Source: Parvibaculum sp. (GTDB taxonomy: Bacteria; Pseudomonadota; Alphaproteobacteria; Parvibaculales; Parvibaculaceae). From it: a DNA stretch of 56,752 bases. Where the stretch lies: positions 1-56,752 of the forward strand of contig JAHBYM010000005.1 of assembly GCA_019635975.1 (NCBI GenBank). Direction: 5' to 3'. The stretch's first letter is position 1. Each line of letters starts with the position of its first letter. The position numbers were made by a program, and so were the translations under genes. This document shows positions 15,195 to 25,800 of this stretch, one piece after another. The notes below the pieces were generated by a model. It was not told the origin of the DNA, ran no database searches, and saw only the letters and a list, made by a program, of their open reading frames with translations.

Positions 15195-18100
15195 ATGAAG
15201 CTTTCCGACGTTTCGGTCACACGGCCCGTCTTCGCTGCCGTTGTCAGCATGTTGCTCGTGGCCTTCGGTCTCGTTGCCTTCGACCGGCTTCCCTTGCGGG
15301 AATATCCCGACATCGATCCGCCGATCGTTTCGATTACAACCGACTATCGCGGCGCAGCCGCGGCGGTCGTCGAGACGCGCATCACCGAAGTCATCGAGGA
15401 GCGCATTGCCGGCATCGAAGGCATTTCCTTCGTGCAATCCTCAAGCGAGGATGGACGCTCGCGCATCACCATCGAATTCAATCCCGGCCGCGACATCGAC
15501 GCCGCCGCCAACGACATTCGCGACCGCGTGTCGGGGATTCTCGACGTCCTGCCGACGGAGGCCGATCCGCCGGACATCCAGAAAGCCGATTCCAGCGACG
15601 ATGTCATCATGTGGCTCAACGTCGTCAGCGACCGTTTGTCGACGCTGGAACTGACCGATTATGTGGAGCGCCATCTCGTCGACCGGTTTTCAACGCAAGA
15701 CGGCGTCGCGCGGGTCAGGCTCAGCGGCGCGCGCAGCTATTCGATGCGCATCTGGCTCGACCGTACCGCGCTTGCGGCGCGTGCGCTGACGGTCGGGGAT
15801 GTCGAGGCGGCGCTGATCGCCGAGAATGTCGAACTGCCGGCTGGCAGCATCGAATCCGTGCAGCGGCAGTTCACCGCGCGGGTCGAACGCGGCTTTCGCA
15901 GCGAGGAAGATTTCCGCCAGCTCGTACTCGGCCAGGGTGCGGACGGCTATCTGGTGCGGCTCGGCGATGTCGCGCGCGTCGAACGCGCGGCGGCCGAAGA
16001 GCGAACGTTTTTCCGCGGAAATCGCATACCGATGGTCGGCATCGGCATCGTCAAACAGTCGCAGGCCAATACGCTGACGGTGGCACGCGCCGCCAAGGCC
16101 GAGGCCGAACGTCTCGCGCCGGGCCTGCCCGAGGGCATGGAGATCAGACGCAGCTACGACACCAGCGTCTTCATCGAAGGTGCGGTCAACGAAGTCTACA
16201 AGACGCTTGCGATCGCCGTCACACTGGTCATTCTGACGATCTTCATCTTTCTCGGCAGCGCGCGGGCGACGCTCGTTCCGTCCGTCACCGTGCCTGTGTC
16301 GCTGATCGCGCCCTTTCTTGTGCTGTTTGCACTCGGCTTTTCAGTCAACCTCCTGACGCTGCTGGCGCTGGTGCTCGCCATCGGGCTCGTTGTCGACGAT
16401 ACGATCGTGGTGCTCGAAAACATCTACCGTCGCATGGAGGAGGGCGAGACACCGCTTGTCGCCGCCTATCGGGGTGCGCGGCAGGTGGGGTTTGCGGTCA
16501 TCGCGACCACGGTGGTGCTGATTGCGGTCTTCGTCCCGCTTGCCTTTATCGAAGGGGCGATCGGACGGCTTTTCTCGGAGTTTGCAATCACCATGGCGGC
16601 GGCCGTCGCGTTTTCAAGCCTAGTCGCGCTCAGCCTGTCGCCAATGCTATGCTCCAAAATTCTTCGGCCGACATCCAATCGCACCCGCTTCAACATCGCC
16701 ATCGACGAGGGCTTCGACAAACTCAAGGCGCGCTACCGCGAGGTTCTGGCGCGCGCGCTTCTCAGGCCGTCGATTACCGCGGCAACCTTCGGCGGGCTTG
16801 TTGTTGCGGCGCTCGGTCTTTTCATCGTCATTCCGTCCGAATATGCGCCGCGCGAAGACCGCGGCATCTTTTTCGTGATCGTCAACGGGCCCGAAGGTGC
16901 GTCGTTCAATTATATCCAGGACTATATGAACGAAATCGAGGACCGGCTGATGCCGCTGGTCGAGAGCGGCGAAATCAACCGGCTGCTGGTGCGCGCGCCG
17001 CGCTCGTTCGGCAATCTGTCGAGTTTCAATACCGGTGTCGCCGTCATCGTGCTGGCCGACTGGAGCGAGCGCCGCTCGGCATGGGCGATCATGGACGATG
17101 TGCGGGCGCGCCTTGCCGACCTGCCAGGCGTCACCGCCTCGCCGATGATGCGGCAGGGCTTCGGGCGCGGCGCGGTCAAGCCTGTGCAGTTCGTCATCGG
17201 CGGCGGCTCCTATGAGGAGCTCCGGGAGTGGCGCGACACCCTGATCGCCGCGGTCGAGGCGGATAATCCCGGTCTCGTCAATATCGACCACGACTTCAAG
17301 GAAACCAAACCGCAGCTTCGCGTCGAAATCGACCGCAACAATGCCGGAGATCTCGGCGTAACGGTCGGAAATATCGGCCGAACGCTCGAAACCGTGTTCG
17401 GTTCGCGCCGGGTGACGACGTTTGCCGATGGCGGAGAGGAATACGACGTCATTCTCGAAGGCGAACGATCCGCTCAGCGCACGCCGAGCGACATGAGCAA
17501 TGTTTTCGTGCGCTCGGAACGGACGGGCGAGCTGATACCGCTCGCCAATCTCGTCACCGTCAAGGAGGCTGCGGGACCGGCCAGCCTCAACCGCTACAAC
17601 CGCATGCGGGCCATCACCATCGAAGCCGGTCTCGCCGACGGCTACACGCTGGGCGCTGCCCTCGACCATCTGCGCAATCTCGCGCGCCAGCACCTGCCGC
17701 CAAACGTCGCCATCGATTATCGCGGCCAATCGCTCGACTTTGTGCGTGCCGGTGGCGCACTTGGCTTCATCTTCGTGCTCGGCCTTGTCGTCGTCTTCCT
17801 GGTACTGGCAGCGCAGTTCGAGAGCTTCGTTCATCCGGTCGTCATCATCCTGACCGTGCCGCTGGCGATCACCGGCGGACTCTTCGGCATCTGGATAACG
17901 GGCGGGACGATCAACCTTTACACACAGATCGGACTCATCATGCTGGTCGGGCTTGCCGCCAAGAACGGTATCCTGATCGTCGAGTTCGCCAACCAGTTGC
18001 GCGACGAGGGTCGGGAATTCGGCGAAGCGCTGGTCGAGGCGGCGGCGATCCGGCTGCGCCCGATCCTGATGACGGCGATCACGACGATTGCGGGTTCCGT

Positions 18101-18335
18101 GGCGCTGATCCTTTCCTTCGGCGCCGGCGCCGAGACGCGCACCGCCATCGGCGTCGTGATTTTTTCCGGCGTCATCGCCACCACGATCTTTACGCTCTTC
18201 GTGGTGCCGGTCGCCTATCAGGCGCTGGCGCGCCGGACGGGGTCGCCTGGCGACACGCAGCGCCGGCTCGAAGACGAGATCGAGCGGATCGAGGGTGCGG
18301 GCATGCGGCCGCGCCCCATGGAAGGTGCGGAATAG
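15195..18335 (+). CDS. RND efflux pump, inner-membrane permease (HAE-1 type)
   Basis: A 1046-residue AcrB/MexF-like proton-driven pump. TM1 begins SVTRPVFAAVV. TM4 carries the paired Asp of the proton relay (IGLVVDDTIVVLENIYR). TM10 carries the Lys (GLAAKNGILIVEFANQ). Large periplasmic porter domains lie between TM1-2 and TM7-8. Length is normal for the family. Substrates are probably amphiphilic or lipophilic compounds, but the sequence does not say which. AGGAGGC precedes the ATG. It follows the adaptor by nine bases. Confidence 0.93.
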   Translation: MKLSDVSVTRPVFAAVVSMLLVAFGLVAFDRLPLREYPDIDPPIVSITTDYRGAAAAVVETRITEVIEERIAGIEGISFVQSSSEDGRSRITIEFNPGRDIDAAANDIRDRVSGILDVLPTEADPPDIQKADSSDDVIMWLNVVSDRLSTLELTDYVERHLVDRFSTQDGVARVRLSGARSYSMRIWLDRTALAARALTVGDVEAALIAENVELPAGSIESVQRQFTARVERGFRSEEDFRQLVLGQGADGYLVRLGDVARVERAAAEERTFFRGNRIPMVGIGIVKQSQANTLTVARAAKAEAERLAPGLPEGMEIRRSYDTSVFIEGAVNEVYKTLAIAVTLVILTIFIFLGSARATLVPSVTVPVSLIAPFLVLFALGFSVNLLTLLALVLAIGLVVDDTIVVLENIYRRMEEGETPLVAAYRGARQVGFAVIATTVVLIAVFVPLAFIEGAIGRLFSEFAITMAAAVAFSSLVALSLSPMLCSKILRPTSNRTRFNIAIDEGFDKLKARYREVLARALLRPSITAATFGGLVVAALGLFIVIPSEYAPREDRGIFFVIVNGPEGASFNYIQDYMNEIEDRLMPLVESGEINRLLVRAPRSFGNLSSFNTGVAVIVLADWSERRSAWAIMDDVRARLADLPGVTASPMMRQGFGRGAVKPVQFVIGGGSYEELREWRDTLIAAVEADNPGLVNIDHDFKETKPQLRVEIDRNNAGDLGVTVGNIGRTLETVFGSRRVTTFADGGEEYDVILEGERSAQRTPSDMSNVFVRSERTGELIPLANLVTVKEAAGPASLNRYNRMRAITIEAGLADGYTLGAALDHLRNLARQHLPPNVAIDYRGQSLDFVRAGGALGFIFVLGLVVVFLVLAAQFESFVHPVVIILTVPLAITGGLFGIWITGGTINLYTQIGLIMLVGLAAKNGILIVEFANQLRDEGREFGEALVEAAAIRLRPILMTAITTIAGSVALILSFGAGAETRTAIGVVIFSGVIATTIFTLFVVPVAYQALARRTGSPGDTQRRLEDEIERIEGAGMRPRPMEGAE

Positions 18336-18341
18336 GTCGCG

Positions 18342-20177
18342 ATGCCGGGACAGCCCGAACGTTTCGACGATGCCGAACGGCTGGCAGACGCCATTGTCGC
18401 GCGGGTCGGCCGCAAGATCGTGATGGCGCTGCCGCTCGGGCTCGGCAAACCCAATCACCTCGTCAATGCGCTGACGGCGCGCGCCATTGCCGATCCGTCG
18501 ATCAGCTTGAGCATCCTGACGGCGCTGACGCTCGAGAAGCCGCGCGCGTCGAGCGATCTCGAACGGCGCTTTCTCGAACCCGTGGCCGAGCGCCTCTTTT
18601 CGGGCTATCCCGAGCTTCGCTATGCGACGGCGCTGCGGCAGGGAACGCTGCCCCCCAACATCGAAGTCCATGAATTCTTCCTGATGGCGGGGCGCTGGCT
18701 CGGTTCGCCGCGCCAGCAGCAGAATTACATCTCGGCCAACTACACCCATGTCGGGCGCTACATCCTCGAACGCGGCGTCAATGTGCTGGCGCAGCTTGTC
18801 GCGCCGCCGGAGCGCGCGGGCGGCGGCTACAGCCTCAGTTGCAATCCCGACGTCACACCCGATTTTCTGGCCGCACGGCGTAGCGGCAGGTCAGACATTG
18901 TCTTTGTCGGCGAAGTCAACGAGGAGCTGCCGTTCATGGACGGCGCGGCGGAGGTGCCGGCGGCGGAATTCGATTTCCTGCTTGAGGGCGAGGATTTCCG
19001 CTTTCCGCTGTTCGCGCCGCCGCGCGAACCCGTGACGCCGGCCGACTATGCGATCGGCCTCAATATTGCCGGGCTGGTGCCCGACGGCGGAACGCTGCAG
19101 GTCGGCATCGGTTCGATTGGCGATGCGATCGGACAGGGGCTTGTGCTGCGGCACCGCGACAACGCGATCTGGCGGGCGACGCTTGAACGTCTCGGCAACC
19201 CGCCGCGCGAGACGGCGCGCTTCGAGGAAGGATTATACGGCGCCAGCGAAATGCTGGTCGAATGTTTTCTCGACCTGATGGAAGCCGGCATCGTCAAGCG
19301 CGAGGTCGACGGCGCGGCGATCCATGCGGGCTTCTTTCTCGGTTCGCGAAGCCTCTATGCGCGGCTGAAGAAAATGACGCCCGAGGCGCGGCGGCGCATC
19401 GCGATGGTGCCGGTGTCCTTCGTCAATGAGCTCTACGGCGACGAGGCGGGAAAGCGCGCGGCGCGCAAGGGCGCGCGCTTTATCAACACCGCGATGATGG
19501 CGACGCTATCGGGCGCCGTCGTGTCCGACGGCCTCGACGACGGGCGCGTCGTCAGTGGCGTCGGCGGCCAGTACAATTTTGTGTCGCAGGCTTTTGCGCT
19601 TCCCGAAGCGCGTTCGGTAATCGCACTGCGCGCGACACGCGAGAAGGACGGCGAGACCTTGTCGAACGTGGTCTTTTCCTATGGCCACCAGACGATCCCG
19701 CGCCATCTGCGCGACATCGTCGTCACCGAGTACGGCGTCGCCGATCTGCGTGGCAAGACCGATGCCGAGGTTGTGGCGGCGATGCTCGGCGTTACGGATT
19801 CGCGCTTTCAGGCGGCGCTGCTGGCGCGGGCAAAGAAGGCCGGGAAGATCGCGGCGGATTACGAGATCCCGCCGGCGCAGCGCAACAACCGTCCCGAGCG
19901 GATCGCCGCAGGGCTCGCGGATGCCAAGGCGCAAGGTCTGTTGCCGCTCTTCCCCTTCGGCAGCGATTTCACCGCGATCGAGCAGGCGTTGATGCCGGTG
20001 CTCGGGCGCCTGTCGCGCGCCTCGAAGCGGGAGCTGGCGCGCCTCGCGCTGAAGGGCGGCCCCTCGAATGCCGCAACAAATGCCGCTCTCGAACGGATGG
20101 GCCTCGCAAGGCCTTCGTCTTTCAGCGAAAGGCTTTACCGCCGCCTCTTGCTGGCGGCGCTTGCAGCCCCTAACTAG
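18342..20177 (+). CDS. Acetyl-CoA hydrolase/transferase family protein
   Basis: A 611-residue member of the acetyl-CoA hydrolase/4-hydroxybutyrate CoA-transferase family (class I fold). The likely catalytic glutamate is Glu303 in YGASEMLVECFLDLMEAGIV, aligned with the EM(I)SDG segment of 4-hydroxybutyrate CoA-transferase. The C-terminal domain has the signature SGVGGQYNFVSQAF. It is about 150 residues longer than the classical enzymes, with an extended C-terminus from about 500 onward. It starts six bases after the RND pump stop, an unexpected operon partner. Substrate unknown. Confidence 0.8.
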   Translation: MPGQPERFDDAERLADAIVARVGRKIVMALPLGLGKPNHLVNALTARAIADPSISLSILTALTLEKPRASSDLERRFLEPVAERLFSGYPELRYATALRQGTLPPNIEVHEFFLMAGRWLGSPRQQQNYISANYTHVGRYILERGVNVLAQLVAPPERAGGGYSLSCNPDVTPDFLAARRSGRSDIVFVGEVNEELPFMDGAAEVPAAEFDFLLEGEDFRFPLFAPPREPVTPADYAIGLNIAGLVPDGGTLQVGIGSIGDAIGQGLVLRHRDNAIWRATLERLGNPPRETARFEEGLYGASEMLVECFLDLMEAGIVKREVDGAAIHAGFFLGSRSLYARLKKMTPEARRRIAMVPVSFVNELYGDEAGKRAARKGARFINTAMMATLSGAVVSDGLDDGRVVSGVGGQYNFVSQAFALPEARSVIALRATREKDGETLSNVVFSYGHQTIPRHLRDIVVTEYGVADLRGKTDAEVVAAMLGVTDSRFQAALLARAKKAGKIAADYEIPPAQRNNRPERIAAGLADAKAQGLLPLFPFGSDFTAIEQALMPVLGRLSRASKRELARLALKGGPSNAATNAALERMGLARPSSFSERLYRRLLLAALAAPN

Positions 20178-20213
20178 GAGATTGTCGTCACGCGCGTTGG
20201 GAGGACGCCCGCC

Positions 20214-20939
20214 ATGATCGATCTCTATTACTGGCCAACGCCCAACGGCAAGAAAGTGACTATCCTGCTGGAGGAATGCGGACTTCCCTACAATCTGATC
20301 CCGCTGCATATCGGACGCGGCGACCAGTTCAGTCCCGAATTCCTGAAGCTCAATCCCAATCACCGCATGCCGGCCCTCATCGACCATGAACCGATGGGCG
20401 GCGGCGCGCCGCTCGGCATTTTCGAGTCCGGCGCGATGATGATGTATCTTGCCGAGAAGGCCGGGAAGTTTTTCCCGCAAGACCCCCACGGCAAATACGA
20501 AGTCACCCAATGGGTGATGTGGCAGATGGCCAATCAGGGCCCGAAGCTCGGCGAGTGCGGCCATTTCCGGCGTCTGGGCGAGCGCGAGGGCGACCAGTCC
20601 TATGCGGTGCGCCGCTTCACAGACGAGGCCAACCGGCTCTACGGGGTGATGAACAACCGCCTCTACGACCGGCGCTACATGGCGGGCGAGGAATACACGA
20701 TCGCCGACATGATCTGCTATCCGTGGGCCGTCAACTGGAAGGCACAGGGGCAGGACATTGAGGAATTCAAGCATTTCAAGCGCTGGCTCGCGGAGATCGG
20801 CGAGCGGCCGGCCGTTCAGCGCGGCATGGCAGCGGGCAGCGACCTGTCGATGGACCTCTCCAAAATGACGCCCGAAGAGCAGGAGAAGGTCCGCAAGATG
20901 CTCTACAACCAGCGCGCCCGTCCGGCGCCGGACGCCTGA
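20214..20939 (+). CDS. Glutathione S-transferase family protein
   Basis: A 241-residue GST of the YfcG/YghU (nu-like) group. The thioredoxin-like N-terminal domain (1-90) contains YYWPTPNGKKV, with the conserved Thr/Asn thiol contacts, and the GSH-binding FESGAMMMYLAEK. An alpha-helical C-terminal domain carries YTIADMICYPWA. The group binds two glutathiones and acts as a disulfide or peroxide reductase. GGGAGG precedes the ATG. It lies 36 bases after the CoA-transferase gene. Confidence 0.88.
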   Translation: MIDLYYWPTPNGKKVTILLEECGLPYNLIPLHIGRGDQFSPEFLKLNPNHRMPALIDHEPMGGGAPLGIFESGAMMMYLAEKAGKFFPQDPHGKYEVTQWVMWQMANQGPKLGECGHFRRLGEREGDQSYAVRRFTDEANRLYGVMNNRLYDRRYMAGEEYTIADMICYPWAVNWKAQGQDIEEFKHFKRWLAEIGERPAVQRGMAAGSDLSMDLSKMTPEEQEKVRKMLYNQRARPAPDA

Positions 20940-21039
20940 AACGCGGTCACATCCCCCGCGTCACGCTGGTGTTGCGTGTTTGCCGCAATGCAAAAAAATA
21001 CAGAAAAGAATGCGAGAAACCGGGGCGTAACCCTTGGAT

Positions 21040-21090
21040 TCTCATATATCGGCCCTATATAGACACGATATATCGGCCCAGCATATATGC
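21040..21090. promoter_or_regulatory. Direct-repeat operator region upstream of the PadR gene
   Basis: ATATATCGGCCC occurs at 21044-21055 and again, exactly, at 21068-21079, 24 bp apart. TATATA lies between the copies and CATATATG (21082-21089) follows. This AT-rich island in a GC-rich genome, 40 bases before the regulator start, is a likely PadR binding site overlapping the promoter of padR-adaptor-RND. Confidence 0.5.
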
Positions 21091-21128
21091 CGCGACACCC
21101 CCCGGCCGGTGCGGCAAGGATACCCCCG

Positions 21129-21689
21129 ATGCAAGTCACCACACTCTGTCTCGGCGCGTTGGTTTTCGGCGAAGCCACAGGCTACGAGATCAACAAGATG
21201 TTCGAGGACGGCCCTTTCAGCCATTTCCTCGACGCCAGCTATGGCTCGATCTATCCGGCGCTGACACGGCTGACGGATGAGGGCCTTGTTACCTGCAAGG
21301 CGGAGCAGCAGGAGCGCCGCCCCGACAAGAAAATCTATGCCCTGACCGACAAGGGACGACAGAGCCTCAGCGAGGCGCTGCATACGCCGCTGGCCGAGGA
21401 CAAATTCAGGTCCGAATTCCTTTTCGCGGTTTTGTTTGCCCATTTGCTGCCGCGTTCGCGCGTGGTCGAGCTTGTCGATCAGCGTCTTGCCGCAATGAAG
21501 GCGAAGACCGAAGAACTCGCGGCGAAGGATCCGGGCGACACGCCGGGCATGGATTTCGCGCGGCTCTACGGTCACGCCGTCTATTCGGCGTCCGTCTCCT
21601 TTCTCGAGAACAACCGGCATCTGATCGAAGACATTGCGGTGGACGACAAACCGCAGGAAGCCTCCAGAGAAGTACACACGCATGTTTGA
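21129..21689 (+). CDS. PadR family transcriptional regulator
   Basis: A 186-residue PadR-type regulator. The winged-helix domain (1-80) includes CLGALVFGEATGYEINKMFEDG and the wing YALTDKGRQ. The C-terminal half is the Vir_act_alpha_C helical dimerisation domain. The ATG at 21129 is chosen over 21087 because the fold begins there. Its stop overlaps the start of the adaptor gene by eight bases. The family typically represses adjacent efflux genes until a ligand binds, which fits this place. Confidence 0.88.
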   Translation: MQVTTLCLGALVFGEATGYEINKMFEDGPFSHFLDASYGSIYPALTRLTDEGLVTCKAEQQERRPDKKIYALTDKGRQSLSEALHTPLAEDKFRSEFLFAVLFAHLLPRSRVVELVDQRLAAMKAKTEELAAKDPGDTPGMDFARLYGHAVYSASVSFLENNRHLIEDIAVDDKPQEASREVHTHV

Positions 21690-22815
21690 GCACCAGCGGA
21701 ACATTATCGGTCAGGCCGCGTCGAAACTTCATCGCTCGCAATTTATTGCCATAGGCATCGCCGCCGTCATCGGGGTCTGGTTCCTCACGGGCATTTTCAA
21801 TGGCGGCAACGGCGTCGCCGACGACATGACGGCAGCCGAGCGGGATGCGGCAAACGCAACCGTTCCGCAAGTGCGCGTCGTGACGTCGACCGCGAGCGCC
21901 CGGCAGGGCGTGGTCGCGATCCGTGGACGCACGATGGCCAAACGCGCCGTCGAAGTGCGCGCTGAAACGCAAGGAACGGTGTCGGAACTTCCGGTCGAAA
22001 AAGGCGCGCGCGTCAAGGCGGGCGACGTCTTGTGCGCGATCAACCTCAACGCCCGCGACGCCCAGCTTGCCGAAGCGCGCGCACTGGCGCGCCAGCGTCA
22101 GCTCGAATACGACGCCTCGCGCCAGCTTGCCGAAAAGGGTTACCGCGCGCCGACGGCGGCCGCGGCCTCCAAGGCCGCGCACGACGCCGCGCAGGCGCGG
22201 CTGAAGCAGATGCAGATCGAGGTCAACCAGACGAAAATCGTTGCGCCGTTCGACGGCGTGTTCGACGACCGGCGCGTCGAGGTCGGCGACTATCTGCGCG
22301 TCGGCGACGTTTGCGGTCTCGTGGTCGAGCTCGATCCGCTGCTGGTCGTCGGCCAGGTTGCCGAAGACCGCGTCGGGATGCTCAAGATCGGTCTGCCCGG
22401 CCGCGCGCGCCTGATCACCGGCGAAACGGTTTCGGGAACTATCAGCTTCGTCGCCAAGACGGCCGACCCGGCGACCCGGACGTTTCGCGTCGAGCTTGAA
22501 GTGCCCAATCCCGATTTTGCGATACGCGCCGGCATCACGGCCGAAATCGCCGTGCCGGGCGAGGAAATTCAGGCGCATCGCATTCCGAGTTCGGTGATCT
22601 CGCTCGACGACAAGGGCGTGATCGGCGTTCGTACGGTGGACGCGGACAGCCGCGTCCGATTCGACGCGGTGCAATTGATCGATGACACGCCCGAAGGCCT
22701 GTGGGTTGCCGGCCTGCCGCAGACGGTGAAGCTCATCACCGTCGGTCAGGACTATGTGATCGAGGGACAGAAGGTCGAGGCAATGCCCGCCGCTACACTT
22801 GGAGCCGGACTGTGA
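21682..22815 (+). CDS. RND efflux periplasmic adaptor (MFP family)
   Basis: A 377-residue membrane fusion protein with one N-terminal membrane anchor (about 18-36, FIAIGIAAVIGVWFLTG) instead of a cleavable signal. Lipoyl halves are TVSELPVEKGARVKAGDVLC and TKIVAPFDGVFDDRRVEVGD, flanking an Ala-rich coiled coil at about 115-170. The beta-barrel follows with TADPATRTFRVELEVPN. It overlaps padR by eight bases, and its stop overlaps the GTG of the pump, so the three genes are translationally coupled. Confidence 0.9.
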   Translation: MFEHQRNIIGQAASKLHRSQFIAIGIAAVIGVWFLTGIFNGGNGVADDMTAAERDAANATVPQVRVVTSTASARQGVVAIRGRTMAKRAVEVRAETQGTVSELPVEKGARVKAGDVLCAINLNARDAQLAEARALARQRQLEYDASRQLAEKGYRAPTAAAASKAAHDAAQARLKQMQIEVNQTKIVAPFDGVFDDRRVEVGDYLRVGDVCGLVVELDPLLVVGQVAEDRVGMLKIGLPGRARLITGETVSGTISFVAKTADPATRTFRVELEVPNPDFAIRAGITAEIAVPGEEIQAHRIPSSVISLDDKGVIGVRTVDADSRVRFDAVQLIDDTPEGLWVAGLPQTVKLITVGQDYVIEGQKVEAMPAATLGAGL

Positions 22816-25800
22816 ACGGATTTGTCGACGCAGTTCAAGGGCGCGCCCGCACCACCATGACGACCATGGTGCTGATGGTCATTGCCGGTCTCATCGCCTA
22901 TGTGACGATCCCCAAGGAAGCCGATCCGGACATTCCGATCCCGGTCTTCTACGTCTCGATCACGCATCAGGGCATTTCGCCGGAAGATGCCGAGCGGTTG
23001 CTGATCCGTCCGATGGAAACGGAGTTGCGCTCGCTCGAAGGTCTCAAGGAAATCAGGGCCACGGCCTCGCAGGGCCATGCCGGCATCGTGCTGGAGTTCG
23101 ACGTCAACTTCGACAAGGACAAGGCCCTTCAGGACGTGCGCGAGAAGGTCGATCTGGCGCGCGCCAAGCTGCCGAACGACACCGACGAGCCGACGGTGCG
23201 CGAGTTCAACGCCGCGCTTTTCCCGGTGCTGATCGTCACGCTGTCGGGCGAAGTGCCGGAGCGGACGCTTTATGAGGCAGCGCGGCGGCTGAAGGACGAG
23301 ATCGAGGCGGTTCCCACCGTGCTGCAAGCCGAGCTGATCGGTCACCGCGAGGAATTGCTGGAAGTCGTGATCGATCCGGCGAAGCTCGAATCCTACGGCA
23401 TCTCGCAATCCGAGCTCATCAACATCGTGCAGATGAACAACCGCCTGATCGCGGCGGGCAACATCGACACGGGCCAGGGCCGCTTCTCGGTCAAGGTGCC
23501 CGGTCTGTTCGAAACGCGCGAAGATGTGCTGACCCTGCCGGTCAAGGTTTCCGGCGACGGCATCGTGACGCTTTCGGATGTCGCCGACATACGCCGGACC
23601 TTCAAGGACCCCGACGGCTTTGCGCGCTTCAACGGCCATCCGGCCATCGCCATCGAAATCACCAAGCGCATCGGCACCAACATCGTCGACAACAACACGC
23701 AGGTTCGCGCCATCGTCGACGAATTCACGGCGGAATGGCCCGACGCCATCCATGTCGATTTCACGCTCGACGCGTCGAGCTGGATTCACCGTTCGCTCGG
23801 CTCGCTTCAGTCCTCGATCACCACCGCCATCGTTCTAGTGATGATCGTCGTCGTTGCCGCGCTCGGCCTGCGTTCAGCGCTGCTGGTCGGCATCGCCATT
23901 CCGACCTCGTTCATGATCGGCTTCCTGTTCCTGTCGGTCACCGGCTACACCGTCAACATGATGGTGATGTTCGGCATGCTGCTTTCGGTCGGCATGCTGG
24001 TCGACGGCGCCATCGTGGTCGTCGAGTTCGCCGACCGGAAAATGTCGGAAGGGCTCGAACGCCGCGCGGCCTACGGGCTCGCCGCCAAGCGCATGTTCTG
24101 GCCCATCGCCGCCTCCACGGCGACGACGCTGGCCGCCTTCCTGCCGATGCTTCTCTGGCCGGGCGTCAGCGGCAAGTTCATGAGCTACCTGCCGATTACA
24201 CTGATCGTCGTGCTCTCCGCCTCGTTCATTACGGCGCTCGTCTTCCTCCCCGTCCTCGGCGGTCTCGTCGGCAAAGCCGAAAATGCCGACAGCGATGTGC
24301 TGAAACTTCTGGCGGGCACGGAAACCGGCGACATCCGATCGCTGCCGGGGCTCACCGGCGCCTATGTGCGTCTGCTCGACCGGCTGATCCAGTTCCCCGG
24401 CCGTGTGCTGGCCGGCACCGCCGTCATTCTGGTTTCTACCATTGTTCTCTTCTCGAATTTCAACAACGGCGTCGAATTCTTCGTCGACACCGAGCCGGAA
24501 CAGGCCATTGCCCTGGTCAGCGCGCGCGGCAATCTCGCGGCGCAGGACACATTGACGCTGGCGCGCGACGTCGAGGACATTGTGCTCTCGACGGATGGCG
24601 TGCGCACGGTCTTCACGCGCACCGGCCCTGGCCTCGGTTCGGGTCCTGTCGGCCGCGGCGACGTGCCGAAAGACCTCATCGCCCAGTTGATGATCGAGCT
24701 TAAACCTTACGAAGAGCGCGCCAAGGGCGCTGTCATTCTCGACGGCATTCGCCAGCAGACGGACAAGCTTCCCGGCATCAAGGTGGAACTCCGGAAGCTC
24801 GAAGAGGGCCCGCCCACCGGCAAGGACATCCAGATCCAGTTGACGTCCAGCGACTATACGCGGTTGTTGGAAACGACCACCAGGATCCGCGAGCATCTCG
24901 ACCGCAATGTCGACGGGTTACTCGATGTCGAGGATGGAAGGCCGCTGCCCGGCATCGAATGGGTGATGACGGTCGACCGCGAACTTGCCGGGCGTTTCGG
25001 CGCCGATGTGACATCGGTCGGGGCGACGATCCAGCTCGTCACCAACGGCATCCTGATCGGCAAGTACCGGCCCGACGACGCGCAGGACGAAGTCGATATC
25101 CGCGCCCGCTTCCCGGACTCCTACCGCGTGCTCGACCAGCTCGACCAGTTGCGCGTCCAGACGCAGAGCGGCCTCGTGCCAATCTCGAATTTCGTCAAGC
25201 GCACGGCGCAACCGCAAGTCAGTTCCATCGAGCGCGTCGACGGATTTCGGCAGATCACGATCAAGGCCAATACCGCCTTTGACCGCGAGACCGAGGCCAA
25301 GATCAATGTCGACGAAAAAACACGCGAGATACAGGAGTGGGTCGAAGCGCAGGATTTCGGACCGGGTGTGCGCATCCGTTTCCGCGGCGCAAGCGAAGAA
25401 CAGGAGGAATCGGCGAACTTCCTCGGCGGTGCACTGATCGGCGCACTGTTCCTGATGTTCGTGATCCTGCTGACGCAGTTCAACAGCTTCTACCATTCGG
25501 TGCTGACGCTTTCGACAGTGGTCCTGTCGACCGTCGGCGTGCTGATCGGCATGATGGTCACCGGCCAGCCATTTTCCGTCATCATGACGGGCACCGGCAT
25601 CGTCGCGCTGGCGGGCATCGTCGTGAACAACTCGATCGTGCTGATCGACACCTATCAGCGTCTGCTTCGCGAAGGCATGGATGTGATCGAGGCGGTTTTA
25701 CGCACGGCGGGGCAGCGTCTCCGGCCGATCATGCTGACCACCATCACCACGATGTTCGGCCTGCTGCCGATGGCGCTGCAGATCAATCTCGATTTCGCGG

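Noticed and set aside
16647-18749. A 700-codon minus frame antisense to the RND pump and CoA-transferase genes
   Set aside because: Composition is typical of shadow frames and it spans two well-supported genes on plus.
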